The notes under the pieces are model-generated. The model did no database searches. It saw nothing but the letters and a program-made list of their open reading frames with translations, and was not told the origin of the DNA. The translations under genes were made by a program, and so were the position numbers. From assembly GCF_025548535.1 (NCBI RefSeq), contig NZ_JAJLQW010000001.1, forward strand, positions 1 to 64,000: 64,000 bases of DNA. Reading direction: 5' to 3'. The stretch is from Undibacterium sp. Jales W-56. Its GTDB lineage: Bacteria; Pseudomonadota; Gammaproteobacteria; Burkholderiales; Burkholderiaceae_D. Position 1 is the first letter of the stretch, and each line of letters begins with the position of its first letter. Below, in pieces: positions 27,882 to 37,017 of this stretch.

Positions 27882-29030
27882 ATGATGGAAATGACACAAG
27901 ACTATACGCCTTACCAAGGTTTTTTTAAGCGCCTGTCGGTGCTGGACTGGCTCTACGCCGTTGCCTTGAGCATGTCGTCTTTATTTGCGCTGAGTCGTTT
28001 TGGCGCATATATGGATGTGTATGAAAAAGGCATTTTGTTATGCGCTGCGCCGGCATTTGCGTGGCTAGGCTGGCATTGGAAATCCATGCGCTGGCTGCTC
28101 GCTTTACTGGCGATAAGCGCCTTGTTTGCCATCCATCTATATGGCGGTTCGCTGGACATGGCGAACCAGAAATTTTTCCTGAAATATTTACTGTCGAGCC
28201 AATCCGCGATTTTGTGGATGAGCACTTTGTTCTTTTTATCGACCTTGTTTTACTGGGGCGGCTTGATTGCCCGCTCGGATTTCGGTTCGTCGGTGGGGTC
28301 GATATTGTGCTGGGCCGCGGTGATCATGGGCCTCACCGGCATGCTGGTGCGCTGGTATGAGTCGTATCTGATCGGTGCCGATATCGGCCATATACCGGTA
28401 TCGAATTTGTATGAAGTGTTCATCCTGTTTTCGATGATCACGGCGCTGTTCTATCTGTACTACGAACAGCAATATGCGACGCGCCAGCTCGGTCCCTTTG
28501 TCCTGATCGTGATTTCTGCGGCAGTCGGATTTTTGCTGTGGTACACGGTCAGGCGCGATGCGTCCGAAATTCAACCTCTGGTGCCGGCTTTGCAGAGCTG
28601 GTGGATGAAAATCCATGTGCCTGCCAACTTCATCGGCTATGGTACCTTCGCGCTGGCGTCGATGGTTGCGGTGGCTTATTTGCTGAAATCCAAAGGCTAT
28701 TTGCAAGATCGCCTGCCTTCACTCGAGGTACTCGACGACGTAATGTATAAAGCGATTGCGGTTGGCTTCGCCTTCTTCACGATTGCGACAATTCTTGGCG
28801 CTTTGTGGGCGGCAGAGGCTTGGGGCGGTTACTGGTCGTGGGATCCGAAAGAAACCTGGGCCCTGATCGTCTGGCTGAATTATGCGGCATGGTTGCATAT
28901 GCGCCTGATGAAGGGCTTGCGCGGCCAGATGGCGGCCTGGTGGGCATTGATCGGTTTACTCGTCACCACGTTTGCTTTCCTTGGCGTAAATATGTTCTTG
29001 TCCGGTTTGCACTCTTACGGCGCGCTGTAA
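27882..29030 (+). CDS. ccsA: Cytochrome c biogenesis protein CcsA (ResC)
   Basis: CcsA is the heme-handling partner of ResB. The 382-aa membrane protein has about eight segments and the tryptophan-rich WWD-type motif WGGYWSWDPKET at residues 314-325, which binds heme on the outer face. Conserved histidines flank it. Three in-frame ATGs (27882, 27885, 27891) compete; the ribosome-binding site GGA at 27876-27878 best suits the second. Confidence 0.95.
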   Translation: MMEMTQDYTPYQGFFKRLSVLDWLYAVALSMSSLFALSRFGAYMDVYEKGILLCAAPAFAWLGWHWKSMRWLLALLAISALFAIHLYGGSLDMANQKFFLKYLLSSQSAILWMSTLFFLSTLFYWGGLIARSDFGSSVGSILCWAAVIMGLTGMLVRWYESYLIGADIGHIPVSNLYEVFILFSMITALFYLYYEQQYATRQLGPFVLIVISAAVGFLLWYTVRRDASEIQPLVPALQSWWMKIHVPANFIGYGTFALASMVAVAYLLKSKGYLQDRLPSLEVLDDVMYKAIAVGFAFFTIATILGALWAAEAWGGYWSWDPKETWALIVWLNYAAWLHMRLMKGLRGQMAAWWALIGLLVTTFAFLGVNMFLSGLHSYGAL

Positions 29031-29047
29031 GCTGATTCCGCAAAGAT

Positions 29048-29082
29048 AAAAAGCACTGCACCTGAAAATGCAGTGCTTTTTT
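29048..29082 (+). terminator. Terminator after ccsA
   Basis: A 13-bp stem (29048-29060 with 29069-29081) with an 8-nt loop. A-rich on the left and T-rich on the right, it could work in both directions. Confidence 0.9.
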
Positions 29083-29234
29083 ATTGGGCGGATCAAAAAA
29101 TGTAAGGTTCGGCAGACTATCTCGACTCATGAGAAACTAAACACGTACTCGTGCCGTCTAAGCTCATGGTATTTGGCCTGACAGGTCGCAGTGGTAGCTA
29201 GGTTTTCCCTTTCGTCGTCGCAAATGGAGTCATC

Positions 29235-30215
29235 ATGTTGATCAAACGTAGTCCCAACGGCATCGAGTTGCCATTTTCATCCGAGATCACCCCGCGTGAG
29301 GTATTTGAATCCCGCCGCGATTTTATCCGTCAGATGGCGGTCGGCTCGATTGCCGGCACGGCTCTATTCGAGATGGCGAACCGTGAGGCATTTTCCCAGA
29401 CTCCGGGTGCGCAAAAACTGGCCTCTACCCTGAATCCTGCGTATGCGCTGATAGAAAAAAAGACGGCTTACAAAGACGCAACGACGTATAACAATTTTTA
29501 CGAATTCGGTACCGATAAATCGGAACCCGCGATGAATGCCGGCACGCTGAAGCCTCATCCCTGGACGGTCACGATTGAAGGCGAAGTGAAAAAACCGGTG
29601 ACGCTGGACCTTGATGCCTTGCTCAAACTGGCGCCGCTGGAAGAGCGCGTGTATCGCCTGCGTTGCGTGGAAGGCTGGTCGATGGTAATCCCCTGGATCG
29701 GTTATTCTTTATCGAATCTGATCAAAAAAGTCGAACCGACCGGGAACGCCAAGTTTGTTGAGTTCATTACGCTGGATGACAAAAAACAGATGCCGGGTTT
29801 GCGCCGTCCGGTGCTCGAATGGCCGTATGTGGAGGGTTTGCGCATGGACGAGGCGATGCATCCGCTGACCTTACTGAGTCTGGGTATGTACGGCGAAGTC
29901 TTGCCGAATCAGAACGGCGCGCCGGTGCGCATGGTCTTGCCTTGGAAGTACGGCTTCAAGTCGGCGAAGTCGATCGTCAAGATCCGTTTCACCAAGGAAC
30001 AGCCGAGAACCGCATGGAATATCGCGGCACCGGGCGAGTATGGTTTTTATTCGAATGTGAATCCCGATGTCGATCATCCGCGCTGGTCGCAGGCGAGCGA
30101 GCGCCGTATTGGCGAAGACGGCTTGTTTGCCAAAAAACGCAAGACCCTGATGTTCAATGGCTATAACGAAGTCGCGTCTTTATACGCCGGGATGGATTTG
30201 AAAAAATTCTATTGA
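29235..30215 (+). CDS. msrP: Periplasmic methionine sulfoxide reductase, catalytic subunit MsrP
   Basis: MsrP (YedY) is a molybdopterin enzyme that repairs oxidised methionine in periplasmic proteins. The 326-aa precursor has a twin-arginine signal (SRRDFI at 26-31 followed by a hydrophobic stretch). The conserved Cys144 in RLRCVEGW is the expected molybdenum ligand. Family stretches [15 protein letters not shown] and [12 protein letters not shown] are present. msrQ follows after a 126-bp gap with no terminator. Confidence 0.96.
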   Translation: MLIKRSPNGIELPFSSEITPREVFESRRDFIRQMAVGSIAGTALFEMANREAFSQTPGAQKLASTLNPAYALIEKKTAYKDATTYNNFYEFGTDKSEPAMNAGTLKPHPWTVTIEGEVKKPVTLDLDALLKLAPLEERVYRLRCVEGWSMVIPWIGYSLSNLIKKVEPTGNAKFVEFITLDDKKQMPGLRRPVLEWPYVEGLRMDEAMHPLTLLSLGMYGEVLPNQNGAPVRMVLPWKYGFKSAKSIVKIRFTKEQPRTAWNIAAPGEYGFYSNVNPDVDHPRWSQASERRIGEDGLFAKKRKTLMFNGYNEVASLYAGMDLKKFY

Positions 30216-30341
30216 ACTGATCTAGTCCGAATTGAGTCAATCGATCCGGCTTTTCCATCCATTCATTCTCTGTGATGATGCGTCGAATGATGCGATGCAT
30301 TACTCGCCTTCACGCCCTGATCATCAACCTTGGACTATGTA

Positions 30342-30986
30342 ATGCGCTTGCCTGCATATCAGCCTTCACCTAAACAACTCTCGTTGATGAAGGTGGTTTT
30401 ATTCGTCGTCGCGCTCCTGCCTTTTTTGCGCCTGTTCAGTTTTGCTTTCCTGGATAAGCTGGGGGCCAATCCGGTCGAGTTCATCACGCGAAATACCGGT
30501 GACTGGACCTTATATTTGCTGTGCATCACACTGACAGTGACGCCCCTGCGCAAGTTCACGCAATGGCATTGGCTGATACGTTTGCGCCGCATGCTGGGGC
30601 TGTTCACGTTTTTTTATGCGCTGCTGCACTTCATGACTTTTCTCTGGTTCGATCACGGATTCGATGTGGCGGAGATGTGGAAGGATGTGCTGAAGCGGCC
30701 CTTCATCACGGTAGGCTTTAGCGCCTTCGTATTGCTGTTGCCGCTCGCCGCCACCAGCACCAATGGCATGATTAAGCGTTTGGGCGGCAAGCGCTGGCAA
30801 TGGCTGCACCGCTTGATCTATCTGATCGCACCCTTGGGCATCTTGCATTATTTTTGGATGAAGGCGGGTAAACATGATTTTTCTCAACCGATCTTATTCG
30901 GATTGATCGTGGCGGCATTGCTCACGCTACGTTTATTCTGGCGTTGGCAAAACAGCAGAGCGCCGGTTGTCAGTAGTGTTAGGTAG
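30342..30986 (+). CDS. msrQ: Heme-binding membrane subunit MsrQ
   Basis: MsrQ (YedZ) passes electrons from the respiratory chain to MsrP through bound heme or flavin. The 214-aa protein has about six membrane segments of the ferric-reductase type with histidines in ALLHFMTFLW and LHRLIYLIAPLGILHYFW. I choose ATG 30342 (MRLPAYQPS); the TTG at 30330 adds four residues without better support. The ribosome-binding site is weak, suggesting coupling to msrP or low expression. Confidence 0.94.
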   Translation: MRLPAYQPSPKQLSLMKVVLFVVALLPFLRLFSFAFLDKLGANPVEFITRNTGDWTLYLLCITLTVTPLRKFTQWHWLIRLRRMLGLFTFFYALLHFMTFLWFDHGFDVAEMWKDVLKRPFITVGFSAFVLLLPLAATSTNGMIKRLGGKRWQWLHRLIYLIAPLGILHYFWMKAGKHDFSQPILFGLIVAALLTLRLFWRWQNSRAPVVSSVR

Positions 30987-31088
30987 CTCTTTTTGTTGAC
31001 GGGAAGTTGCAATGCGGCCTTGAACGTAAGTTTGTTTGCATCATTTATTGCCCCTTGGCATAATTGCCGCCTATCAGGCATAAAAATT

Positions 31089-31703
31089 ATGACAGCACAT
31101 CTACTTACAACAAAAAATGTGGAGACACGTTTGCAGCGGTTTGCCGTAGCGGCGATGAAGTTGATCGGTTGGCGGGTCTTGTATAAGCCTTTACCCGGGC
31201 CGCGCGGCGTGATCGTGGTGTATCCGCATACCTCCAACTGGGATTTTGTGGTGGGCGTATTCGCGATGTGGGCGATAGGCATGCCTTTTCATTTCATCGC
31301 TAAGTCGTCTTTGTTTGAAGGCATCACCGGAGCGACCGTCGGTCGCCTGGTGCGCTATCTGGGAGGCGAGCCGGTTGAGCGAAATGCGTCGACAGGCGCG
31401 ATTGCCAGATTGGCCGAGCGTATCAATCGTGCCGACTGGTATTGGCTGGCAATTACACCTGAAGGTACGCGCAGTCAGCGTCCGTATTGGCGTAGCGGCT
31501 TTTATCATATTGCCCTGGCCGCCAGGATCCCGGTCGGTTGTGCCTACTTTGATTTTTCCAAAAAGGAAATCGGCCTCGTCGATTACTTGCCGCTGAGCGG
31601 CGATGCGGATCAGGATATGGCAGCGATCGGGGCGATCTTGCACAACATTCAAGGATGCCGGCCTGAAAAAGCCTCGCCTATCCAGTTGCGTCCTGAGGAT
31701 TGA
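31089..31703 (+). CDS. PlsC-type acyltransferase (lysophospholipid acyltransferase family)
   Basis: The 204-aa protein has the acyltransferase HX4D motif HTSNWD (47-52) and PEGTRS (124-129), the glycerophosphate-binding block. These define the PlsC superfamily; 1-acylglycerol-3-phosphate is the usual acceptor, but the exact substrate is unknown. I start at ATG 31089 (MTAHLLTTKN), since the 32 upstream codons are not like the family. It converges on lptM across element B. Confidence 0.85.
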   Translation: MTAHLLTTKNVETRLQRFAVAAMKLIGWRVLYKPLPGPRGVIVVYPHTSNWDFVVGVFAMWAIGMPFHFIAKSSLFEGITGATVGRLVRYLGGEPVERNASTGAIARLAERINRADWYWLAITPEGTRSQRPYWRSGFYHIALAARIPVGCAYFDFSKKEIGLVDYLPLSGDADQDMAAIGAILHNIQGCRPEKASPIQLRPED

Positions 31704-31704
31704 T

Positions 31705-31789
31705 AAAATAGGGAGTATAGGTAAAAATAAGATGGATTCCGCTTATTTTAAAGCGGTTTTAAAAAATACCCTACCCCAGTATGATTAAT
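31705..31789. repeat. Dispersed palindromic element, copy B
   Basis: Begins just after the acyltransferase stop and overlaps the last codon of lptM on the other strand. The core 31755-31789 matches copy A (19422-19456) and copy C (48026-48060). Read on the minus strand it gives a short hairpin followed by a T-run, as a terminator would. A 6-bp CCGCTT/AAGCGG hairpin (31739-31744 with 31751-31756 region) and an upstream GGGAGTAT are shared with copy A. Confidence 0.5.
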
Positions 31790-31958
31790 TTTCGTGAGTC
31801 GCTGGCCTGGCTTTGAGCGCCACCATCGCGGCATCTGTTGCTGCCAGTGCCGCCAGGCTCGATTTATTCGGGATGTACAAAGGGCCTTTCTGGCCGCAAG
31901 CTGTGACGGTAGCTAGCAGGGCTGAACTCAGCAGCATCAGCGTGATTTTTTTCATCAT
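31785..31958 (-). CDS. lptM: LPS-translocon maturation lipoprotein LptM
   Basis: LptM (YifL) is a small outer-membrane lipoprotein that helps LptD disulfide maturation in E. coli. I read a 57-aa ORF from ATG 31958 (or 31955): a signal peptide ends in the lipobox VTAC with Cys21, directly followed by the family signature GQKGPLY. The rest is a short Ala-rich tail. It is divergent from cyaY, a common neighbour, but lysA, which often follows lptM in betaproteobacteria, is absent here. Confidence 0.88.
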   Translation of the reverse strand: MMKKITLMLLSSALLATVTACGQKGPLYIPNKSSLAALAATDAAMVALKARPATHEN

Positions 31959-32060
31959 GCAAAATCCTATTTAATTCTTTTGTTGGTCGGGTTTAAGTGC
32001 GAACTTCGCTATTGTCCTTGCTCTCTGTGGTTCTTTGGAAGTGGAGCCGGGATTAGCGCT

Positions 32061-32066
32061 TACAAT
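32061..32066 (+). promoter_or_regulatory. Possible -10 box of cyaY
   Basis: TACAAT 29 nt before the cyaY start. No good -35 at normal spacing (TTTGGA lies 20 nt away), so it is only a candidate. Confidence 0.3.
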
Positions 32067-32095
32067 GGGGTTTTATGTTTGCGCTGGAGTGTAGC

Positions 32096-32410
32096 ATGAC
32101 CGAAACCGAATTTTTGAGCCTGGCGGATCACTGTCTGCGCCAGGTAGAAACCATCTTTGAACAGGCATTTGAAAACGATGAGCTGGATGTCGAATGCAAG
32201 CGCAGCGGCAATGTGCTGGAGATTGAGTTCGTCAACAATGGCTCAAAAATCATTGTGAATAGTCAGGCGCCGATGCAGGAGATGTGGCTGGCAGCGCGTT
32301 CCGGCGGCTTTCATTACAAATATGACGGTCAGCACTGGCTAAACACGCGTGACGGCTCCGAGTTTTTCAGTACCTTATCGGCAGTCGCCCAGGCTCAGGG
32401 CGCTTTGTAA
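32096..32410 (+). CDS. cyaY: Frataxin homolog CyaY
   Basis: CyaY binds iron and modulates the IscS-IscU iron-sulfur cluster system. The start is ATG 32096 (MTETEFLSLAD), with GGAG at 32086-32089, giving 104 aa. The first helix is acidic (VETIFEQAFENDELDVEC) as in frataxins, followed by the beta-sheet residues and WLAARSGGFHYKYDGQHW. The seven codons before this ATG are not family-like. Confidence 0.95.
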   Translation: MTETEFLSLADHCLRQVETIFEQAFENDELDVECKRSGNVLEIEFVNNGSKIIVNSQAPMQEMWLAARSGGFHYKYDGQHWLNTRDGSEFFSTLSAVAQAQGAL

Positions 32411-32471
32411 TCCGCGAGCTTGCGCATCATGTCCCGCCGCTGCCAGACTGTTGCGCAAGTTCTGCAGTTTT

Positions 32472-32505
32472 ATTCTTCAATGACTTTCATTCTTCAATGA
32501 CTTTC
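32472..32505. repeat. 17-bp tandem duplication at the mrcA stop codon
   Basis: The unit ATTCTTCAATGACTTTC occurs twice in a row (32472-32488, 32489-32505). The mrcA stop TGA spans the junction. The copies differ in frame, and both give Val-Ile-Glu-Glu followed by a stop, so the protein end is unchanged. Confidence 0.9.
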
Positions 32506-34799
32506 GGCTCGACCTCCAATGACTGTATAGCTATGCCCGGTGGATTTTCGGCATAATAAAAATCGCCATTCGCCGAAATAATCCCGTTCGGGACAGGACG
32601 CTCTTCAACAGGAATATCTTTGAGCGCCCTTTGCATATAGCCGATCCAGATCGGTAGCGCGAGACCGCCGCCGGTTTCTTTATTGCCGAGATTTTTCGGC
32701 TGATCGAAGCCTATCCAGGCGATGCCGACCAGTTTCGCCTGATAGCCGGCAAACCAGGCATCGAATGAGTCATTCGTGGTGCCGGTTTTGCCGGCGATAT
32801 CCGGGCGCTTCAGGACCAATGCCTTGGTTGCGGTGCCAAAGCGCACTACGTCCCTCATCATGCTATCCATCAAAAAGGCATTGCGCTCGTCGATCACGCG
32901 GTTGGCTTCATCGCCGGACTTATCGGGATTCGCCTGCGATAAGACTTTGCCCGTGGTGTCCGTGATTTTTGAAATCAGATAGGGATTGATTTTGTAGCCG
33001 CCGTTGGCGAACACCGCATAAGCGCCGGCCATCTGCAAAGGTGTGACGGCACCCGCACCTAGCGCCAGTGTCAGGTAAGGCGGATTTTTCTCGGGCAAAA
33101 AGCCGAAGCGGGTCGTGTATGCCTGGCCATATTTGGCGCCGACTTTATGCAGGATGCGGATAGAAACCATATTCTTGGATTTGGTCAAACCCTTGCGCAT
33201 GCTCATCGGGCCTTCGTATTTGCCATCGTAGTTTTTGGGTTCCCAGGCCTGGCCGCCGGTTTGACCGGCGTCGAAACTGATCGGTGCGTCATTAATAATG
33301 GTGGCGGGCGACAAGCCTTTTTCCAGCGCAGATGAATAGATGAAGGGTTTAAAACTTGAGCCAGGCTGGCGCCAGGCCTGGGTCACATGATTGAATTTAT
33401 TGATGTTGTAATCAAAGCCGCCGACTAATGCATGAATCGCACCATCCGTGGTACTGGCGGCGACAAACGCTGACTGCACTTCAGGTAGCTGGGTGATATT
33501 CCAGTTTTTGCCTTCTTGCGTGACGCGGATCACCGCGCCGCGCTGAATTTTTTTATTCGCAGGTGCGCTTGGCGCCAGGCCTGCCGCTGCAAATGTCAAC
33601 CCTGGTCCGGTGATCTGGATTTCTTCGCCGGAGGCCAGCACGGCTTTCACTTGTTTGGGATTGGCATCCAGTACCATGGCAATAACCAGATCATCGCTAT
33701 CGGAGTGTTGGGCCAATTCTTTTTCAATCGCATCCTCGGCGGCTTCTTTGCCGCTGGGGATGTCAATGATCGCTTCGGGACCGCGATAGCCGTGCCGCTT
33801 TTCATAGTCCATGACACCCCGGCGCAGCGCCAGATACGCGGCATCCTGATCGGCTTTGGTAATGGTGGTGTAAACGTTCAGTCCGCGGGTGTAGGTCTCT
33901 TCCTTGAACTGTTCATAAACCAGCTGACGCGCCATCTCTGCCACGTATTCGGCATGGATACCAAATTCGCTGCTATCGGTTTTGGTATGCAGCTCTTCGT
34001 TTTTGGCTTGCTCGAATTGAGCTTCGGTGATGTAGCCCAGTTGCTTCATCCTTTGCAGGATGTATTGCTGGCGCACGGTTGCCCGCTTGGGGTTGGCGAC
34101 CGGGTTGTAAGCCGATGGGGCTTTGGGCAAGCCGGCCAGCATCGCGGCCTCGGCAATGGTGAGTTCTTTCAGGCTCTTGCCAAAATAAATCTGGGCGGCC
34201 GACGAGAAGCCATAAGCGCGCTGCCCCAGATAAATCTGGTTCATGTAGACCTCCAGGATCTGATCTTTGGTCAGGTTTTGTTCAATTTTCCAGGCGAGCA
34301 GAATTTCATAAATCTTGCGTTTGAAGGTTTGTTCGCTGGACAGGAAAAAATTACGCGCGACCTGTTGGGTAATGGTGGATGCCCCTTGTTTGGCGCCGCC
34401 AGTCAGGTTGTGCAGGGCCGCCCGGGTAATGCCGAGGTAATCGACTCCGCCATGCTCGTAAAAGCGGTCATCTTCAATCGCCAATACGGCTTTTTTCATG
34501 ATTTCAGGGATTTCCTTGAAATGCACGACATTGCGTCTTTCCTCGCCGAATTCGGCAATCAACATATTGTCCGCCGAGAACACGCGTAATGGCATCTTCG
34601 GTCGATAGCTGGTGATGGAGTCGAGTTCCGGTAAATTCGGATACGCCATGGTCAGGGCGAATCCCAGAATCAATATCCCGGCAACCAGCAAGCCGAGGAT
34701 AATTCCACCGGTGCCAAGCAGTAATTTGATTGCCCAATGACGGGCCTTCGGCGTTTCTCGTTGTTTCGGCGTATCTGAAGAGGTGGGTGTCGCTGGCAT
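32487..34799 (-). CDS. mrcA: Penicillin-binding protein 1A (bifunctional)
   Basis: PBP1A polymerises glycan strands and crosslinks peptides in the periplasm. The 770-aa protein has one N-terminal membrane anchor (about 24-50), the glycosyltransferase domain with catalytic Glu109 in EDDRFYEHGG, and an OB-like linker. The transpeptidase domain follows, with Ser481 (SSFK), SKN and Lys671 (KTGT). It is divergent from pilMNOPQ, the classical ponA-pilM layout. A second, shorter paralog lies at 51417-53651. Confidence 0.97.
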   Translation of the reverse strand: MPATPTSSDTPKQRETPKARHWAIKLLLGTGGIILGLLVAGILILGFALTMAYPNLPELDSITSYRPKMPLRVFSADNMLIAEFGEERRNVVHFKEIPEIMKKAVLAIEDDRFYEHGGVDYLGITRAALHNLTGGAKQGASTITQQVARNFFLSSEQTFKRKIYEILLAWKIEQNLTKDQILEVYMNQIYLGQRAYGFSSAAQIYFGKSLKELTIAEAAMLAGLPKAPSAYNPVANPKRATVRQQYILQRMKQLGYITEAQFEQAKNEELHTKTDSSEFGIHAEYVAEMARQLVYEQFKEETYTRGLNVYTTITKADQDAAYLALRRGVMDYEKRHGYRGPEAIIDIPSGKEAAEDAIEKELAQHSDSDDLVIAMVLDANPKQVKAVLASGEEIQITGPGLTFAAAGLAPSAPANKKIQRGAVIRVTQEGKNWNITQLPEVQSAFVAASTTDGAIHALVGGFDYNINKFNHVTQAWRQPGSSFKPFIYSSALEKGLSPATIINDAPISFDAGQTGGQAWEPKNYDGKYEGPMSMRKGLTKSKNMVSIRILHKVGAKYGQAYTTRFGFLPEKNPPYLTLALGAGAVTPLQMAGAYAVFANGGYKINPYLISKITDTTGKVLSQANPDKSGDEANRVIDERNAFLMDSMMRDVVRFGTATKALVLKRPDIAGKTGTTNDSFDAWFAGYQAKLVGIAWIGFDQPKNLGNKETGGGLALPIWIGYMQRALKDIPVEERPVPNGIISANGDFYYAENPPGIAIQSLEVEPKVIEE

Positions 34800-35292
34800 G
34801 AGGGAAATTTTTAGTGGCGTGTCGATTAAGAATTCAGGCTGCCATTATAGCCTCAGGGGGTAGTTAGCTAGCTAAAGCGGTAGATTGTATTAATAAAAGC
34901 AACAAACGATCATGTTGCTCCCTGCAGTTTCCAGCGGCTATTTTTTATGTAAGCAAATGTTGCGGAAGAAAAATGCGATTAGATACTTGATAAAATTTTG
35001 CTTTTTTATAATTAAATAGTCTCTTTTTACGTATTTTTTGACATTGAATGCCTAAATGCTTCGCTCTCTTCGTGGGGAATTGGCAACGGATAATGTTGAT
35101 GCTGCGTGGAAAATGCTTTACACAATGAAGGGCTTATTGCTAGGATTTCATGTAAGCTTGGATGATTGTCTCCTAAATAGCGGTTTTTAAAAGAAAATTC
35201 GCATTTAATGTGCGCAATATTTAAGCATTTTGTAGTAACCGCCACAGGCTAAAAGTAATGCAAATAAAACAGTATTTTTTGAGGGGATATCC
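34800..35292. other. AT-rich mrcA-pilM divergent spacer
   Basis: This 493-bp stretch is clearly richer in A/T than its surroundings and must hold the promoters of both mrcA and the pil operon. A 72-codon minus-strand ORF (35027-35245) has no recognisable family and no good ribosome-binding site; I do not call it a gene. I found no convincing paired -35/-10 for pilM. Confidence 0.5.
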
Positions 35293-36375
35293 TTGGCTTT
35301 AGATCTCGCATCATTGCTCGGTAGAAAAAACCCGCCTTTAGTTGGCTTGGACATCAGCACGTCCGATGTCAAGCTTGTGGAGATTTCTGAGGGAAGCAAT
35401 AAGGCGTTCAAGTTAGAACGCTACGGCTCCGAACTATTGCCCAAAGGGGCTGTCGTCGATGGAAATATTGAGAACATCGAGCAGGTTTCTGAGGCTATCC
35501 GTAAAGTCATTAAGAAAAGCGGCGTAAGTGCTAAAAACGTCGCGTTAGCAATGCCTGCCTCAGCAGTCATCACCAAGAAAATTATTCTTCCAGGTAATCT
35601 GAGTGAGCAAGCGCTGGAGCTGCAGGTCGAATCCGAGGCCAATCAATACATTCCGTTTGCGATGGACGAGGTGAGTCTGGATTTTTGCGTGATCGGGCCG
35701 TCCGCCAACAATGCCGAGGAAGACGTAGAAGTCATGCTGGCTGCCTCGAGAAAAGAAAAAATCGAAGACCGAGTTGCGGTCGCTGAAGCCTCAGGCTTGC
35801 AGGCCAAGGTCATGGATATCGAATCCTACGCAGCGCGCGCATCGATCTTACGCTTGATTGAGCAGCAGCCGAATGCAGGGCAAGATCAGATTTATGCACT
35901 TTTCCAGATCGGTGCAAAAGTGACCTATATCTCCATCTTGCTCAACGGTGAGGTGATCTATGAGCGCGATCAGCAATTCGGCGGTAATCAATTAACGCAG
36001 GATATTGTGCGTAACTATGGCCTGGCTTTTGAAGAAGCTGAACTGAAGAAAAAACAAGGCGACTTGCCTGACAGTTATGAGATGGAGTTGTTGGAGCCAT
36101 TCTTGGAAAGCGCTGCGCTTGAAGTAACGCGTGCTATTCAATTCTTCTTTACTTCCACTCCTTACACTCGGGTAGATCAAATTTTCCTGGCGGGCGGCTG
36201 CGCCGTCATCCCTGGATTGGTCGATATGATTGCCGAGCGCACCAAAATATCGACCAGCGTAGTGAGTCCATTTAAAGGTATGGAATTATCTTCCAATGTA
36301 AGCGAGAAGGCGTTGCGCAGCGATGCGCCCTCCTATCTGGTAGCTTGCGGCCTGGCAATGCGGAGATTCGGCTAA
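35293..36375 (+). CDS. pilM: Type IV pilus assembly protein PilM
   Basis: PilM is a cytoplasmic actin-like ATPase-fold protein that binds the N-terminus of PilN. The 360-aa product shows the phosphate loop GLDISTSDVKLVEI (18-31) and late GGCAVIPGLVDMI. It starts at TTG 35293 with AGGGG six bases upstream. It is first of five genes with 1-4 nt overlaps or short gaps, together the pilus alignment complex. Confidence 0.97.
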   Translation: MALDLASLLGRKNPPLVGLDISTSDVKLVEISEGSNKAFKLERYGSELLPKGAVVDGNIENIEQVSEAIRKVIKKSGVSAKNVALAMPASAVITKKIILPGNLSEQALELQVESEANQYIPFAMDEVSLDFCVIGPSANNAEEDVEVMLAASRKEKIEDRVAVAEASGLQAKVMDIESYAARASILRLIEQQPNAGQDQIYALFQIGAKVTYISILLNGEVIYERDQQFGGNQLTQDIVRNYGLAFEEAELKKKQGDLPDSYEMELLEPFLESAALEVTRAIQFFFTSTPYTRVDQIFLAGGCAVIPGLVDMIAERTKISTSVVSPFKGMELSSNVSEKALRSDAPSYLVACGLAMRRFG

Positions 36376-36995
36376 TGATAAAAATTAACCTTCTTCCTCA
36401 TCGTGAGGCCAAGCGCAAACAACTCAAGAATAATTTTTATACGCTGTTGTTGCTCTCAGGAATGATTGCGGTCATCATTATTATTGCAGTAGGAACTTTT
36501 TTCTCAATGAGAATTTCCCAGCAATCAGATCGAAATAATTTCATCAAGGCAGAGAACGCTAAGCTTGATGAAAAAATTAAAGAAGTAGCTAGCCTTAAAC
36601 AAGAAATTGATGGCTTGAAAGCGCGTCAACAAGCGGTAGAAGATTTGCAAGGCGACAGGAATCAACCGGTATTTATGCTCGACGAATTAGTCAAACTGAC
36701 ACCTGAGGGGGTCTTTTTGAAGGGGCTGAAGCAAGATGGGCAGCGTATTGTGCTTAATGGTTATGCGCAATCGAATCAGCGTGTTTCTGAATTTTTGCGT
36801 AATTTGGGAAATAAGTCTGCCTGGATGATTAAGCCTGACCTGATTGAAATTAAATCCACCGGATTAGGGCAGGGGCGAGATGCCAAGAAAGTGTTTGATT
36901 TTACGATTAATGTGGGAATCAAACGTCCGCGTGAAAAGGATTCTGCTGCTGCCTCGGGAGCCGTAGACATTAATCCTGATAGTAAAAAGCCCTGA
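36375..36995 (+). CDS. pilN: Type IV pilus assembly protein PilN
   Basis: PilN is an inner-membrane protein linking PilM to PilO. The start ATG 36375 overlaps the pilM stop (TAATG) and gives the conserved N-terminus MIKINLLPHREAKRK that inserts into PilM, then a membrane segment (about 21-44), a coiled coil and a periplasmic ferredoxin-like domain; 206 aa. The longer frame from 36345 is inside pilM and rejected. Confidence 0.96.
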   Translation: MIKINLLPHREAKRKQLKNNFYTLLLLSGMIAVIIIIAVGTFFSMRISQQSDRNNFIKAENAKLDEKIKEVASLKQEIDGLKARQQAVEDLQGDRNQPVFMLDELVKLTPEGVFLKGLKQDGQRIVLNGYAQSNQRVSEFLRNLGNKSAWMIKPDLIEIKSTGLGQGRDAKKVFDFTINVGIKRPREKDSAAASGAVDINPDSKKP

Positions 36996-37017
36996 TAAAA
37001 AGCGGACAGGAAAAAAT

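Noticed and set aside
32419-32459. 8-bp inverted repeat between cyaY and mrcA as a terminator
   Set aside because: The stem is short, the loop is 25 nt and there is no U-tract on either strand.
35027-35245. 72-codon minus ORF in the mrcA-pilM spacer
   Set aside because: No recognisable family, no ribosome-binding site, and AT-rich promoter DNA easily yields such frames.
34800-35292. AT-rich block as a sign of horizontal transfer
   Set aside because: Its position between divergent mrcA and pilM is conserved gene order, and promoter regions are normally AT-rich.
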